Of a DNA stretch of 64,000 nt, positions 1 through 8,584 are shown piece after piece (position 1 is the stretch's first letter; every line of letters starts with the position of its first letter). The position numbers and the translations under genes are program-made. The notes below the pieces were generated by a model. That model saw only the letters and a program-made list of their open reading frames with translations. It did not search any database and was not told the DNA's origin. The DNA lies in the NCBI RefSeq assembly GCF_900116805.1, contig NZ_FPBV01000003.1, positions 62,001 to 126,000 on the forward strand. Direction: 5' to 3'. The stretch comes from Paenalicyclobacillus macrosporangiidus (GTDB lineage Bacteria > Bacillota > Bacilli > Alicyclobacillales > Alicyclobacillaceae).

Positions 1-467
1 CCGATGACGCCCTTCGGGACGCGCATCGCGAAGCCCATCTTGCCCTCCGCGCCCGGGATGGACGACACGGGCAGGACCTCGCCGCCGATGCGCTTGGCCT
101 CCTCGGCGCTCAGCAGGCACGCCTGGTACGCGCGCGCCACCTCGACTTTCGTGTCCTGGTAGGTCTTGCCGACCTCCGCGATGAGCAACCGGATGATCTC
201 CGCCTCGCGGGCCTTCACCCACTCGCTGAACCGGTGCAAAATCTCGTAGCGTTCGAATGGCGACAGCTGCCGCTGGCGAAACGACCGCTCCGCCGCCGCC
301 ACGGCTAGGTCGACCTCCGCCGCGGTCGCCTCCCGGATGACCCCCATCGCCGCGCCGGTGTACTTGTCGTACACCACGGTCGCCCCGCCTTCCCGCCAGC
401 GCCCGTCGATGAACGTCGACGGCCTCGTCCAGCGGACGGGCGTCTGTTCATGTGTCGTCGCTTCCAA
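1..467 (-). CDS. Aldehyde dehydrogenase family protein (N-terminal part; gene runs off the left edge)
   Basis: The reverse strand reads about 155 codons of an NAD(P)-dependent aldehyde dehydrogenase before leaving the window. Visible are the N-terminal FIDGRW strand, the helix rich in AAAERSF and the start of the coenzyme-binding region ending MRVPKGVIG. The catalytic Cys and Glu lie beyond the edge, so activity cannot be judged. The start is taken as TTG at 467, preceded by AGGAGGGA with an 8-nt spacer; no ATG lies in this frame nearby. The family oxidises aldehydes to acids in the cytoplasm. Acyl ligases downstream make a role in acid metabolism plausible, but the substrate is unknown. The gene is divergent from the efflux pump at 741. 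Confidence 0.85.
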   Translation of the reverse strand, partial: MEATTHEQTPVRWTRPSTFIDGRWREGGATVVYDKYTGAAMGVIREATAAEVDLAVAAAERSFRQRQLSPFERYEILHRFSEWVKAREAEIIRLLIAEVGKTYQDTKVEVARAYQACLLSAEEAKRIGGEVLPVSSIPGAEGKMGFAMRVPKGVI

Positions 468-651
468 AGCGCCACTCCCTCCTCTGGCCGTGCGACGGCG
501 CCCCAGGGCGTCGTCTGTCCCCATTATAACAGGCCCATCCCAATCTTCAGATACTGTTCGGTCGGCTCGCCTGACCCCCGGGCACAGCGTCACCGTGAGG
601 TCACCCCACCGGCGCCACACACAGGCGCCCCGCGTGTCAATGGCGTGCGCA

Positions 652-680
652 TTGACTTTCCGTGACGGGGAGATTAGAAT
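652..680 (+). promoter_or_regulatory. Sigma-A-type promoter of the efflux pump gene
   Basis: TTGACT (652-657) and TAGAAT (675-680) are separated by exactly 17 nt and lie about 60 nt before the efflux pump start. Both hexamers are close to consensus. A second A+T-rich stretch at 688-712 could hold an alternative promoter or operator. Confidence 0.6.
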
Positions 681-740
681 TCATGTGTTGAAAATGTTTA
701 GAGGTTAAAATGATACGATCCGAGGACGGGAGGCACACGG

Positions 741-2390
741 ATGGCGGAGCATACCCCAACTCCATCGCGCACGGGGCAATCGGCTGCACCCCAACACGTG
801 GGGCCGGTGTTGGCGACCCTCCTCCTGGGGGCGTTCGTGACCATTCTCAATCAGACCCTGCTCAACGTTGCAATCCCGCGCCTGATGATTGACTTCAACG
901 AGAGCGCCAGCACGGTGCAATGGTTGTCGACCGCGTACATGATGACCAACGGCATCCTCATCCCCGTTTCGGCCTTCCTCATCGCCACATTCACCACGCG
1001 CCAGCTGTTCATCAGCGCGATGGCGGCGTTCACGGCCGGATCGGTGATCTGTTCCCTCGCGCCGAACTTCGCGGTGATGCTGATCGGGCGCATCATCCAG
1101 GCCTTCGGCGCGGGCGTCATCATGCCCTTGCTGATGACGGTGGTGCTCAATCTGTTCCCGCCGGAGCGGCGTGGCGGTGCGATGGGGACCATCGGCATCG
1201 CGATGATCTTCGCACCCGCGGTGGGACCGACGCTCTCCGGTTGGCTCATCGAGAACTGGTCGTGGCGGCTGTTGTTCTGGGTGGTCATTCCGTTCGCCGT
1301 CCTCGACATCATCCTGGCCGCCTTGCTGCTGCGCAACGTGACGGAGCGGTCGCGCCCGCGGTTCGATTGGTTGGGATTCATCACCTCGACCATCGCCTTC
1401 GGCGCCCTGCTGTACGGGTTCAGCGACGCTGGCAACAAGGGCTGGGGAGATCCGGCGGTGCGCACATCCCTCATCGCCGGCGCCGTTGCGCTCGTTCTGT
1501 TCATCTGGCGGGAGTGGACGGCGGAAGAGCCGATGCTCGAGCTGCGCGTATTCAAATACGACATGTTCTCCCTGACGACCGTCGTGTCGTGCGTGGTCAA
1601 CATCGCCATGTTCGGCGCGATGATCCTGCTGCCCATCTACGTCCAGAACATCCGCGGCTTCACGCCGCTCCAATCCGGCTTGCTGCTGATGCCGGGGGCC
1701 ATCGTCATGGGCATCATGTCGCCCATCACGGGGAAATTGTTCGATCGCATCGGCGCCCGCCCGCTCGTCCTCTTCGGCCTGATCATCACCGTCGTGACGA
1801 CGTACGATTTCGCGCATCTGACGGGCAGCACGTCGTACACGCATCTGATGTGGCTGTACACGGCGCGCATGTTCGGCATGTCGTTCATTATGATGACCAT
1901 CATGACGGCCGGACTCAACCAGTTGCCGCGCCAGTTCAACGCCCACGGCACGGCGGCGGCCAACACCGCCCGGACCGTGGCGGGCTCTCTCGGCACGGCC
2001 ATCCTGGTCACCGTCATGAGCACGCGGACGCACGTGCACTACGGCATGTACGCGGACCGCATGAACATCACGGACCCCGCGTTGAGCGCGACCTTGCAGC
2101 AGTTCGGCAGCGCGCTCGCCAGCCAGCTCGGCCAAACCGCGCAGGCTGGGCAGGCCCTCGTGTCACAGATGATGTACGGGCTCGTCATGCAGCAGTCGAC
2201 CATCGACGCCACCAACGACGCGTTCCTGGTCGCCACGGCCATCACCGTGCTCGCACTGGTGCTGTCGTTCTTCATCCGCCGGGTCCGCCCGGCGGACTCC
2301 GCGGCCGGCCAACCGGCGGCGCGTTCGGGCGCGCGTCCGCCAGTGCCGGCGGGATCGCCGCGCAAACCCGAACCGGCCCCGGCCGAGTAA
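741..2390 (+). CDS. DHA2-family (LmrB/EmrB-like) MFS multidrug efflux transporter
   Basis: The 549-residue protein has the length and about 14 hydrophobic segments of the drug:proton antiporter-2 family. The first membrane helix carries TILNQTLLNVAIP, typical of the LmrB subgroup of Bacillales, and the GRIIQAFGAGVIMP stretch matches the family's antiporter motif region. The C-terminus ends in a Pro/Ala/Arg-rich cytoplasmic tail. ATG at 741 follows GGGAGG by 7 nt. The gene has its own promoter at 652 and is followed by a strong hairpin, so it is probably monocistronic. It should export drugs or amphiphilic compounds using the proton gradient; the substrate cannot be read from sequence. Confidence 0.88.
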   Translation: MAEHTPTPSRTGQSAAPQHVGPVLATLLLGAFVTILNQTLLNVAIPRLMIDFNESASTVQWLSTAYMMTNGILIPVSAFLIATFTTRQLFISAMAAFTAGSVICSLAPNFAVMLIGRIIQAFGAGVIMPLLMTVVLNLFPPERRGGAMGTIGIAMIFAPAVGPTLSGWLIENWSWRLLFWVVIPFAVLDIILAALLLRNVTERSRPRFDWLGFITSTIAFGALLYGFSDAGNKGWGDPAVRTSLIAGAVALVLFIWREWTAEEPMLELRVFKYDMFSLTTVVSCVVNIAMFGAMILLPIYVQNIRGFTPLQSGLLLMPGAIVMGIMSPITGKLFDRIGARPLVLFGLIITVVTTYDFAHLTGSTSYTHLMWLYTARMFGMSFIMMTIMTAGLNQLPRQFNAHGTAAANTARTVAGSLGTAILVTVMSTRTHVHYGMYADRMNITDPALSATLQQFGSALASQLGQTAQAGQALVSQMMYGLVMQQSTIDATNDAFLVATAITVLALVLSFFIRRVRPADSAAGQPAARSGARPPVPAGSPRKPEPAPAE

Positions 2391-2406
2391 TGGGCGTCGC
2401 AACAGA

Positions 2407-2430
2407 GAGGCGGGGGATATCCCCCGCCTC
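2407..2430 (+). terminator. Hairpin terminator after the efflux pump gene
   Basis: A perfect inverted repeat, GAGGCGGGGGAT followed by its complement ATCCCCCGCCTC, lies 17 nt after the stop codon. It has no clear U-run, so it may act as a weak or factor-assisted terminator. Confidence 0.6.
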
Positions 2431-2450
2431 TTCGCCATCTTGGGGGCGGA

Positions 2451-2490
2451 TTGACGCGCCCAGATTTTTGTGTTTCTATCTACATAGAAA
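2451..2490 (+). promoter_or_regulatory. Promoter and putative operator of the PadR gene
   Basis: TTGACG (2451-2456) can serve as a -35 box. The expected -10 region lies inside the perfect inverted repeat TTTCTAT-CTAC-ATAGAAA (2473-2490). A related half, TCTACGTA, follows at 2492-2499. PadR-family repressors commonly bind such A+T-rich palindromes over their own promoter, so autorepression is inferred. Confidence 0.5.
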
Positions 2491-2526
2491 ATCTACGTAT
2501 TGAGCTGGTGGAGGATGGGGACCGGG

Positions 2527-2856
2527 ATGAACGAGATGATGAAAGGCTACATCGACGCCATCCTGCTGTCGGTCATCGCCGAGCGGGAGTCGTACGGCTA
2601 CGAGATCGCCCGAGTGGTGGATGAACGCACCGGCGGTGCCCTGCGGTTGAAGGAGGGGACGTTGTATCCGGCGCTCCGGCGTCTGGAGGCGTCGGGATGG
2701 CTGGAGAGCGGATGGGGCCGCGAGGGCGACGGGCCGCGCCGCCGCTACTACCGCATCACCCCGCGCGGACGCGCGGCGTTGGCGCGGATGCGGGAGCGGT
2801 GGCGGGAGAACACGCGGGTGATTGGGCGCTTTCTGGGGGAGGTGCAGGGAGGATGA
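2527..2856 (+). CDS. PadR-family transcriptional regulator
   Basis: This short protein (about 109 residues) is a PadR winged-helix repressor: YIDAILLSVIAERESYGYEIA, the EGTLYPALRRLE recognition segment, and the wing RRRYYRITPRGRAAL. The family usually senses small toxic ligands or controls adjacent membrane genes. The start is uncertain: ATG 2515 directly abuts GGAGG, so ATG 2527, with a 12-nt spacer, is preferred. The stop overlaps the ATG of the next gene (ATGA), so the two are translationally coupled. This regulator plus membrane-protein pairing is common in Firmicutes. Confidence 0.88.
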   Translation: MNEMMKGYIDAILLSVIAERESYGYEIARVVDERTGGALRLKEGTLYPALRRLEASGWLESGWGREGDGPRRRYYRITPRGRAALARMRERWRENTRVIGRFLGEVQGG

Positions 2857-3815
2857 ACCCTGGCGGCGAGATGGATGCATACTTGCGGCGGTTGGTTCGT
2901 GGCGCCGGCCTGAGCCGGCGTGAGCAGTTGGATTGGGTGGCGGAGATGCGCACGCACCTGGAAGAGGACATCCACACCCGCATGGAGACGGGGGCCGCCT
3001 ACGAGGAGGCGCTCGCGGCCGCCCTTCGGTCGTTCGGGCCGGCCAAGCGGCTCCGCCGGCGGATCGCCCGCGAGACGTTCGGCGCCACCCGGGCCACCCT
3101 GTTCGCGGGGGCGGCTAGTTTCTTCCTCCTCTTCCTGGCCAGCCTCTGGATGCTGCACACAGGCGCGGCCGCCGGCACGGGGGCAGGACTCGCCACAGTC
3201 TTTGGGGGCGACGCCGCCACGGCGGGGCCGGACACCCCGCCCGGCATGGGCGCGGGGATGTGGGGGCGGCGGTTCCTGATCCTGCTGTCACCCTCGCTCA
3301 TGCTGTCGCTGTGCGTCGCCTGCCTGTGGTGCTTGAAGACCCGAAGCCGGCGGGATAGGATGGCCATCGGCCTGGTCATCGCCACCTTCGCGGCCCTGTG
3401 GCTGATGCAGCGCGCCACGCACCGCTGGGGCGTGGGCGCCATGCTCACCTTCTACGGCGTGCGGCCGGTGACGTTAGCGGAGCCCGCGTTCGCGGCGGGG
3501 TGCCTCCTGCTTCTCGTCATGAGCCTCGCGGTGTACGCCACCACCCGCAACCGTTGGCTCGCGGTCTTCCCCGCCGCCCTGTCTCTCGCGCTGGGCAGTT
3601 GGGCGCCGCTGCGCGACCTGGTCCAGTCGGCCCTTTGGCAGTGGACGGGCGATCCCGCACTGTGGGGCAAGCACAACCCGTTCTCCGGGGTCGGCGGGAT
3701 CCAGTTCGCGCTGACCGTGGCCGCGCGGCTCTTGGTCGCCGTCCTGGTGTTGGGCGGCAGCCGGTGGGTGGACCGCATCGGTCGGTGGGGACAGCGGGAT
3801 CGTCAACAGACGTGA
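2853..3815 (+). CDS. Permease-prefix (HAAS/DUF1700-like) membrane protein, PadR partner
   Basis: The 320-residue protein begins with a soluble helical region of about 80 residues (EQLDWVAEMRTHLEEDI and EEALAAALRSFG). This resembles the prefix domain found on membrane proteins encoded beside PadR regulators. About six hydrophobic helices follow, for example near residues 85-107, 145-165, 170-190 and 205-225. It overlaps the PadR stop by 4 nt, so the two are co-translated. Related pairs respond to envelope stress or regulate ABC exporters, but no transporter is linked here. Function is not established. Confidence 0.75.
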   Translation: MNPGGEMDAYLRRLVRGAGLSRREQLDWVAEMRTHLEEDIHTRMETGAAYEEALAAALRSFGPAKRLRRRIARETFGATRATLFAGAASFFLLFLASLWMLHTGAAAGTGAGLATVFGGDAATAGPDTPPGMGAGMWGRRFLILLSPSLMLSLCVACLWCLKTRSRRDRMAIGLVIATFAALWLMQRATHRWGVGAMLTFYGVRPVTLAEPAFAAGCLLLLVMSLAVYATTRNRWLAVFPAALSLALGSWAPLRDLVQSALWQWTGDPALWGKHNPFSGVGGIQFALTVAARLLVAVLVLGGSRWVDRIGRWGQRDRQQT

Positions 3816-3855
3816 GCCGGGCGGACGGTCCAGCCGGCTGGGCAGGAATTCCGGG

Positions 3856-4431
3856 ATGGATTTCGAATACGGATTGGCGGAAGGATCCCGGTTTGCAAGG
3901 GGTGTCGCGGGCGTGCCGGTCCATCGGACGGATCCACAACCGAATTGGCCTTTGGTATGGCGGCGGCTCCACGCACAGGACGCGGAGGCCTGGGTAGACC
4001 TGCTTCACCGGGCGTACGCCGCCAACCTGGCCGCCGGCTTCAACTTCTCGGCGGCCACCCTGACCATCGCCGAGGCGCTGTCCTGTTTGAACCATCACCA
4101 GGTGTACGGCGGAGAACATGACGGCCGCCTGTGCGCCACATTCACCCTGCGTCACGATGAGGAAGGTTGGCATCTGAATTTCTACGCGGTCGATCCCCGC
4201 CTCCAGGGCCAGGGCATCGGGCGCCTGACGATGCGGCGGGCGGAAGAGACCGCGCGGGCCATCGGCGTGACGACGCTGCTGCTCGACACCCCGGAGACTC
4301 ATCCGTGGTTGGTCTCGTTCTACCTCCGGGAAGGCTACCAGGTGTACGGCCGCACCCACTGGCCGGGAAAACGGTACGACTCCCTGCTGTTCCGCAAAAA
4401 CCTCACGGAGAGCCGTCTGCCACATGCCTGA
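3856..4431 (+). CDS. GNAT-family N-acetyltransferase
   Basis: The 191-residue protein contains a GNAT fold with the acetyl-CoA-binding segment VDPRLQGQGIGRLTMRRAEE (R/Q-x-x-G-x-G/A type), followed by the typical strand and helix LLLDTPETHPWLVSFYLREGY. It would transfer an acetyl group from acetyl-CoA to an amine; the acceptor is unknown. The ATG at 3856 has only a weak upstream purine stretch, so the start is moderately sure. It lies 40 nt after the PadR-partner gene and may be transcribed with it. Confidence 0.82.
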   Translation: MDFEYGLAEGSRFARGVAGVPVHRTDPQPNWPLVWRRLHAQDAEAWVDLLHRAYAANLAAGFNFSAATLTIAEALSCLNHHQVYGGEHDGRLCATFTLRHDEEGWHLNFYAVDPRLQGQGIGRLTMRRAEETARAIGVTTLLLDTPETHPWLVSFYLREGYQVYGRTHWPGKRYDSLLFRKNLTESRLPHA

Positions 4432-4556
4432 CCCCTGCGTCCGCCACGACGCGCCCAGGAACGAGGGGCGATTTCCATTCGCCGGTAAGCACCAGGTGCG
4501 AAATGTAGGTTACAATAGGGAATGGAATCAAGCGCTTGCGAAAGAAGGCGTATCCT

Positions 4557-5048
4557 GTGAAGGCCAGGGACATCATGATCCACTCCGTCATCAAGGCGCA
4601 CGTCGACGATGACGTGAAGTCGGTCCTGCGCAAGTTTGTCGAGCACGGCATCGGTGGGATGCCGATTGTCGACGACGCCAACCGTGTCGTCGGCTACATC
4701 AGCGACGGCGACGTGATGCGCGCCTTTAGCCGCCATTACAGCCGCTTCCGCACTATCGACACCGGGTATTACGTCGTCTCGTTTTTCGTCGGGATCGAGG
4801 CGGAGAGCGACGAGGAAGACGCCGACTTCCGGGCGCACTTCCAGGAGTTCTGCCGCAAGAAGGCCATCGATGCCGGGGTGCGCAAAGCCATCTGCGTCCA
4901 GGAAGACGACGGGCTCGAGACCGTGGCGAGGATTTTGAGCGAGCGAAAGATCAAAAAGGTGCCGGTGATCCGCGACGGCACGCTCGTCGGCATCATCAGC
5001 CGAGGCGACGTGATCCGCCAGGTCGTGCATCGCTTCATGGAGCACTGA
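4557..5048 (+). CDS. CBS-domain pair protein
   Basis: Two CBS motifs frame the protein: the first near residues 1-65 (MKARDIMIHSVI, then GIGGMPIVDDANRVVGYISDGD) and the second near 105-160 (ERKIKKVPVIRDGTLVGIISRGD). An acidic insert of about 45 residues separates them. CBS pairs bind adenosine nucleotides and usually regulate enzymes or channels; here the pair stands alone. GTG at 4557 follows AAGAAGG with good spacing and gives the usual family start, so it is preferred over TTG 4536. A -10-like TACAAT lies at 4511-4516. The ketoacyl synthase follows 65 nt downstream on the same strand. Confidence 0.85.
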   Translation: MKARDIMIHSVIKAHVDDDVKSVLRKFVEHGIGGMPIVDDANRVVGYISDGDVMRAFSRHYSRFRTIDTGYYVVSFFVGIEAESDEEDADFRAHFQEFCRKKAIDAGVRKAICVQEDDGLETVARILSERKIKKVPVIRDGTLVGIISRGDVIRQVVHRFMEH

Positions 5049-5113
5049 AGCGCGTGCGGAAACCCGGCCGGACCCAACCTCCTCTTACCGCAGAAAGGAT
5101 GGAGAGCCCCTAG

Positions 5114-6394
5114 ATGACCGTCAGAACCCCCGTTGTCGTCACCGGCTACGGCGCCGTCACGCCGTTTGGCGCCGGCGTCGAACCGTTTTGGAAGGCGCTG
5201 ATGGACGGCCGGTCCGCCGTCCGGACGACCGAGGACGAAACCCTCCGCCAGTGGCTGCCCGTCGCGGCCATGGTGCGGGAGTTCAACCCCGCCGACCATC
5301 TCCCGAAGAAGCTCGTCAACGACACCGATCGATTCACCCAACTGGCCCTGGTGGCCGTCGCGGAAGCCCTCCGGCACGCTGGCCTGGAAGGCGCCGGCCC
5401 AGGCGGTGAGGGCGGCGGACTGTGGCCGGGATTGGACCGTGATCGCACCGGTATCGCGGTCGGCACCGCCTTCGGCGGGGTGCAATCGCTGGAACAGGGC
5501 GCCCGGCGCCTGGCCTCCGGCGCCACCCGCCTCAGTCCGCGCGTGGTCCCGAAGTCGATTCCGAACGCGGCGGCGGCCGCCATCGCCATGCGCTACGGGG
5601 TGCGTGGCCCCGTCATGACGTACGTCACCGCCTGCGCCTCGTCCGCCAACGCCATCGGCGAGGCATGGCATTGGCTGCAGTTGGGCGAGTGCGACGTCGT
5701 GATCGCCGGCGGCACCGAGTGCCTGTTCACCCCGACCCTGGTCGCCGGACTGCGCGCCGCCGGAGCGGTCGCGACCACCGGTCCGGACGATCCAGCCGCC
5801 TGGTCCCGCCCGTTCGACGTCAACCGAGCCGGCATGGTGATGGGCGAAGGCGCTGCCTTCCTCGTGCTCGAGACGCGCGATCACGCCGTCCGCCGCAACG
5901 CGCCCATCCTGGCGGAGCTCATCGGCTACGGGGCGTCCAACGACGCCTACCACGAGACCGCGCCGCACCCGGAGGGCAGCGGCGCCGCCCTGGCGATGCG
6001 GCGCGCGCTGCGATCGGCCGGGCTGGCGCCCACGGACATCGACTACATCAACGCCCACGCCACGGCCACCGTCGCGGGGGACGCCGCGGAGTCGCGCGCC
6101 TTGCGGGAGGTGTTCGGCGAGCACCTGGACCGCATCCCGGTCAGCTCCATCAAAGGCGCGGTCGGCCACCTGCTCGGCACCGCGGGGGCCATCGAGAGCA
6201 TCGCCTGCATCGAAGCGCTGCGGACCGGCTGGCTGCCGCCGACGTTGAACTGCGACGAGCGCGATCCGGTCGCGCCGCCCGACGTCATCCCCAACCACGC
6301 CCGCGCGCAGCGCGTGAGGCGCGTCCTCAGCAACTCCTTCGGCTTCGGCGGCCAGAACGGGGTGTTGGTGTGGCAGGCTGCGGAGGCAGAGTGA
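5114..6394 (+). CDS. fabF: Beta-ketoacyl-ACP synthase, FabF (KAS II) family
   Basis: The 426-residue protein shows the full condensing-enzyme triad: Cys174 in VTACASSANA, His315 in INAHATATVAGD and His352 in GAVGHLLGTAGA, plus the C-terminal NSFGFGGQN signature. It should condense malonyl-ACP with an acyl primer in the cytoplasm. The nucleophile context TACASS and its isolation from any fabH/fabD/fabG genes suggest a second, specialised synthase rather than the housekeeping FabF. The divergently facing ligase/ACP/FabL group downstream may supply its substrates. ATG 5114 is preceded by AAAGGATGGAG. A long hairpin terminator follows at 6587. Confidence 0.88.
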   Translation: MTVRTPVVVTGYGAVTPFGAGVEPFWKALMDGRSAVRTTEDETLRQWLPVAAMVREFNPADHLPKKLVNDTDRFTQLALVAVAEALRHAGLEGAGPGGEGGGLWPGLDRDRTGIAVGTAFGGVQSLEQGARRLASGATRLSPRVVPKSIPNAAAAAIAMRYGVRGPVMTYVTACASSANAIGEAWHWLQLGECDVVIAGGTECLFTPTLVAGLRAAGAVATTGPDDPAAWSRPFDVNRAGMVMGEGAAFLVLETRDHAVRRNAPILAELIGYGASNDAYHETAPHPEGSGAALAMRRALRSAGLAPTDIDYINAHATATVAGDAAESRALREVFGEHLDRIPVSSIKGAVGHLLGTAGAIESIACIEALRTGWLPPTLNCDERDPVAPPDVIPNHARAQRVRRVLSNSFGFGGQNGVLVWQAAEAE

Positions 6395-6586
6395 GGCGGA
6401 ATCCACCCAGGCTGGACGCCTGGGTGGACGGCCATCCGATGCCCGGGTGCTCTGGTGCTCAGGCCCGGTCCCGGTCCGGCATCCTTGCGATAACGAACAA
6501 ATTGTTCTTCTGCCGCCGGACTCATGAACGGATAGCGACAGGTTTGTATTTATGCCTTTGACGCCGTGCCATTGTAGCGACGGTTT

Positions 6587-6651
6587 TTGATTTATCAAGG
6601 CAGATCAAGGCCGCCGTTGACCTCCGGCGGCCTTGATAAATCAAGTTTTTT
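6587..6651 (+). terminator. Rho-independent terminator of the ketoacyl synthase transcript
   Basis: A perfect 14-bp outer stem (TTGATTTATCAAGG pairing with CCTTGATAAATCAA) encloses a second G+C-rich stem (CCGCCG/CGGCGG) and is followed by GTTTTTT on the plus strand. The internal CAAGG copy at 6606 could compete for the same partner, giving an alternative 11-bp stem. Confidence 0.85.
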
Positions 6652-6743
6652 ACCCTAATCCATCGGCCTCGTTCAAGTTAAGGCCGAAATGATTTGTATG
6701 GTCCTGTGCCGACCATGCGATACGATAAAATTTGTCGTTATCA

Positions 6744-6805
6744 CCGCACAGCCCACCGCACCGGACCGCACAGCCCACCGCACCGGACCGCACGTCCCAC
6801 GCACC
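6744..6805. repeat. Short C-rich tandem repeat
   Basis: Two perfect 22-bp copies beginning CCGCACAGCC (6744-6765 and 6766-6787) are followed by a third, degenerate partial copy. The repeat is non-coding, next to the 3' end of the ligase gene. Confidence 0.8.
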
Positions 6806-6881
6806 GCACGGCCCCCGCTCCGTCCGCCGCACGCCCCCGCACCCCGGCGCACCGGGCGGCGCCGTACCGCGGCGGGCCGCA

Positions 6882-8543
6882 TCACCGCTTTTGCGGCAGC
6901 ACGCCCTCCGCCGCCAGCTTCTCCTGAATCATCCGCCGCAGCACGTACTTCTGGATCTTGCCGCTCGGGGTACGCGGGAACTCCCGCACCACCTCCAGGC
7001 GCTCCGGCCAGTCCTGCTGGCGGATCCCCCGTTCGCGCAGGAATTCGCGCATCCGGTCGATGGTGAACGGCTTCGCCCCCGGCCGCAGGCTGACGAAGGC
7101 GCAACCGCGCTCGCCCTCGTCCGGATCGGGAGAGGGCATCGCCACCACCTGGGCCACCGCGATGTCCGGATGCTCGTGCAGCACGTCCTCCAGCAGCGTC
7201 ACCGGCACCTGCTCGCCGCGCCGGCGGATGATGTCGCTGCTGCGGCCGGCCAGCTTGATGTAGCCGTCCTCGTCGAGAATGGCGCGATCCCCCGTCTTGA
7301 ACCAGTCGCCGACAAACTGGTTGCGCGTCATGTCGATGTTCTTCAGGTAGCCGACGAACATCGCCGGCCCGCGGCACCACAGATCGCCCTCGACCCCCGG
7401 CGGGCACGGCCGCCCCGCGTCGTCCACCACCAACAACTCCATCCCCGGGAACGGGTAGCCGGAGGTCTGCGTCAGCTTCTCCTCCGTGTCGTTCAAGGAC
7501 GTCAGCGTCACCAGCCCGTTCTCCGACTGGCCCCAGCCGGCCAAAATGCTGCCCGGCAGCCGCCCTGCCGCCTCCTTGACGAGCGCCGGGGGCACCGGCG
7601 CGCCCGCCGTGACGAACGCCCGGAAGGCGCTGAGATCCCGCTTTTCCATTCCCTCCACGTGCACGGCGTCGTACAGGTAGGGGGTGGCGGCCATCGTGAT
7701 GGATACCCCTTTGTGCTCGATGGCGTCGAGGAACTCTATCGGGTTCCAGACGTCCTGGTAGATGGCCGTGCAGCCCACGTGCACCTGGATGCGGGCACCG
7801 TACAGAAAGCCCGTCTGGTGGGCAAACGTCGACGCCATGAACACCACGTCGTCCGGCGTCATCTTCAGCCGCTCAACGAAGTACTCCGTCGAGGTGCAGA
7901 GCGAGTTGTGCGTGTGCATGACCCCCTTCGGTTCGCCCGTGGTGCCCGAGGTGAAGACGATTTCCGTGACGTCGTTCGGATCGATCACGATGTCGTCCAA
8001 AACCCTCGGATCCCGCATCTGTTCCCACGGCTTCCCGAGCAACTCCGCGAAGGGCCGCATGCCCGCAGGCACGCGGTCGCCGACGACGAACACCGTCTCC
8101 AGCGCCGGCCACTCGGGCCGCAGCCGCTCCACCATCGCCGGGTAGTCGAAGCCCGCGAATTCGTCCGGGATCACGAGCACCTTCGCCTCCGCCATGCGGA
8201 CCATGTACGCAATCTCGCGATCCCGGTAGATGGGGATCAGCGGGTTGCTGATGGCCCCGAGCCGGGTGACCGCGAAGTGCAGAATCACGAACTCGTTCCA
8301 GTTGGGCAGCTGGAACGACACCACATCCCCCGGCCCGACGCCGTACGCCATCAGGCCGAGGGCGACGCGGTCCACCGCCGCCGCCAGCTCCCGAAACGTG
8401 TAGCGCCCCTTTCGGTCCTCAATCGCCACCTTGTCCGGCACCCTGTCCACACACGCCCGGAGATAGTCGAGGATGGTCTTGTTCGGCCAAACGTCGCGGT
8501 ACTTCTCCACGTACTCCGGCGTCAGCATCGTCTCCAAACCCAT
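6882..8543 (-). CDS. AMP-dependent acyl-CoA synthetase/ligase (cyclohexanecarboxylate-CoA-ligase-like)
   Basis: This ANL-superfamily enzyme of 553 residues carries the P-loop FTSGTTGEPKG, the GWGQSENG motif, the hinge FKTGDRAILDEDGYI and the C-terminal catalytic lysine segment RTPSGKIQK. It activates a carboxylic acid to acyl-AMP and then acyl-CoA. The overall pattern resembles cyclohexanecarboxylate/short-chain acyl ligases, but specificity is not proven. ATG 8543 sits 9 nt after AAGGAGG; ATG 8549 is too close to that site. It is the last gene of the leftward operon ACP, ligase, FabL-like reductase, ligase, starting 41 nt after the reductase stop. Confidence 0.87.
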   Translation of the reverse strand: MGLETMLTPEYVEKYRDVWPNKTILDYLRACVDRVPDKVAIEDRKGRYTFRELAAAVDRVALGLMAYGVGPGDVVSFQLPNWNEFVILHFAVTRLGAISNPLIPIYRDREIAYMVRMAEAKVLVIPDEFAGFDYPAMVERLRPEWPALETVFVVGDRVPAGMRPFAELLGKPWEQMRDPRVLDDIVIDPNDVTEIVFTSGTTGEPKGVMHTHNSLCTSTEYFVERLKMTPDDVVFMASTFAHQTGFLYGARIQVHVGCTAIYQDVWNPIEFLDAIEHKGVSITMAATPYLYDAVHVEGMEKRDLSAFRAFVTAGAPVPPALVKEAAGRLPGSILAGWGQSENGLVTLTSLNDTEEKLTQTSGYPFPGMELLVVDDAGRPCPPGVEGDLWCRGPAMFVGYLKNIDMTRNQFVGDWFKTGDRAILDEDGYIKLAGRSSDIIRRRGEQVPVTLLEDVLHEHPDIAVAQVVAMPSPDPDEGERGCAFVSLRPGAKPFTIDRMREFLRERGIRQQDWPERLEVVREFPRTPSGKIQKYVLRRMIQEKLAAEGVLPQKR

Positions 8544-8584
8544 GTCCATCGACCTCCTTCCCAATGTGTGGCGCGCGCCCTCGG

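Larger units (their letters stand above)
6395..6881. other. Convergent intergenic region without a recognisable gene
   Basis: This 487-bp stretch lies between the convergent ketoacyl synthase and ligase genes. It holds a long terminator hairpin (6587-6651) and a C-rich tandem repeat (6744-6805). No coding sequence with a ribosome-binding site was seen. The base composition shifts from A+T-rich near the terminator to very C-rich beside the ligase stop codon. Confidence 0.6.

Noticed and set aside
705-2135. Long leftward reading frame (476 codons) opposite the efflux pump
   Set aside because: It is Arg/His/Asp-rich without domain or ribosome-binding site and lies opposite a clear membrane transporter; such antisense frames are common in high-G+C DNA.
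6606-6635. Bidirectional terminator serving the leftward ligase as well
   Set aside because: On the minus strand the stem is followed by an A-run, not a U-run, so only rightward termination is supported.
6744-6805. Tandem repeats as a CRISPR array
   Set aside because: The units are contiguous with no unique spacers, and no cas genes are present.
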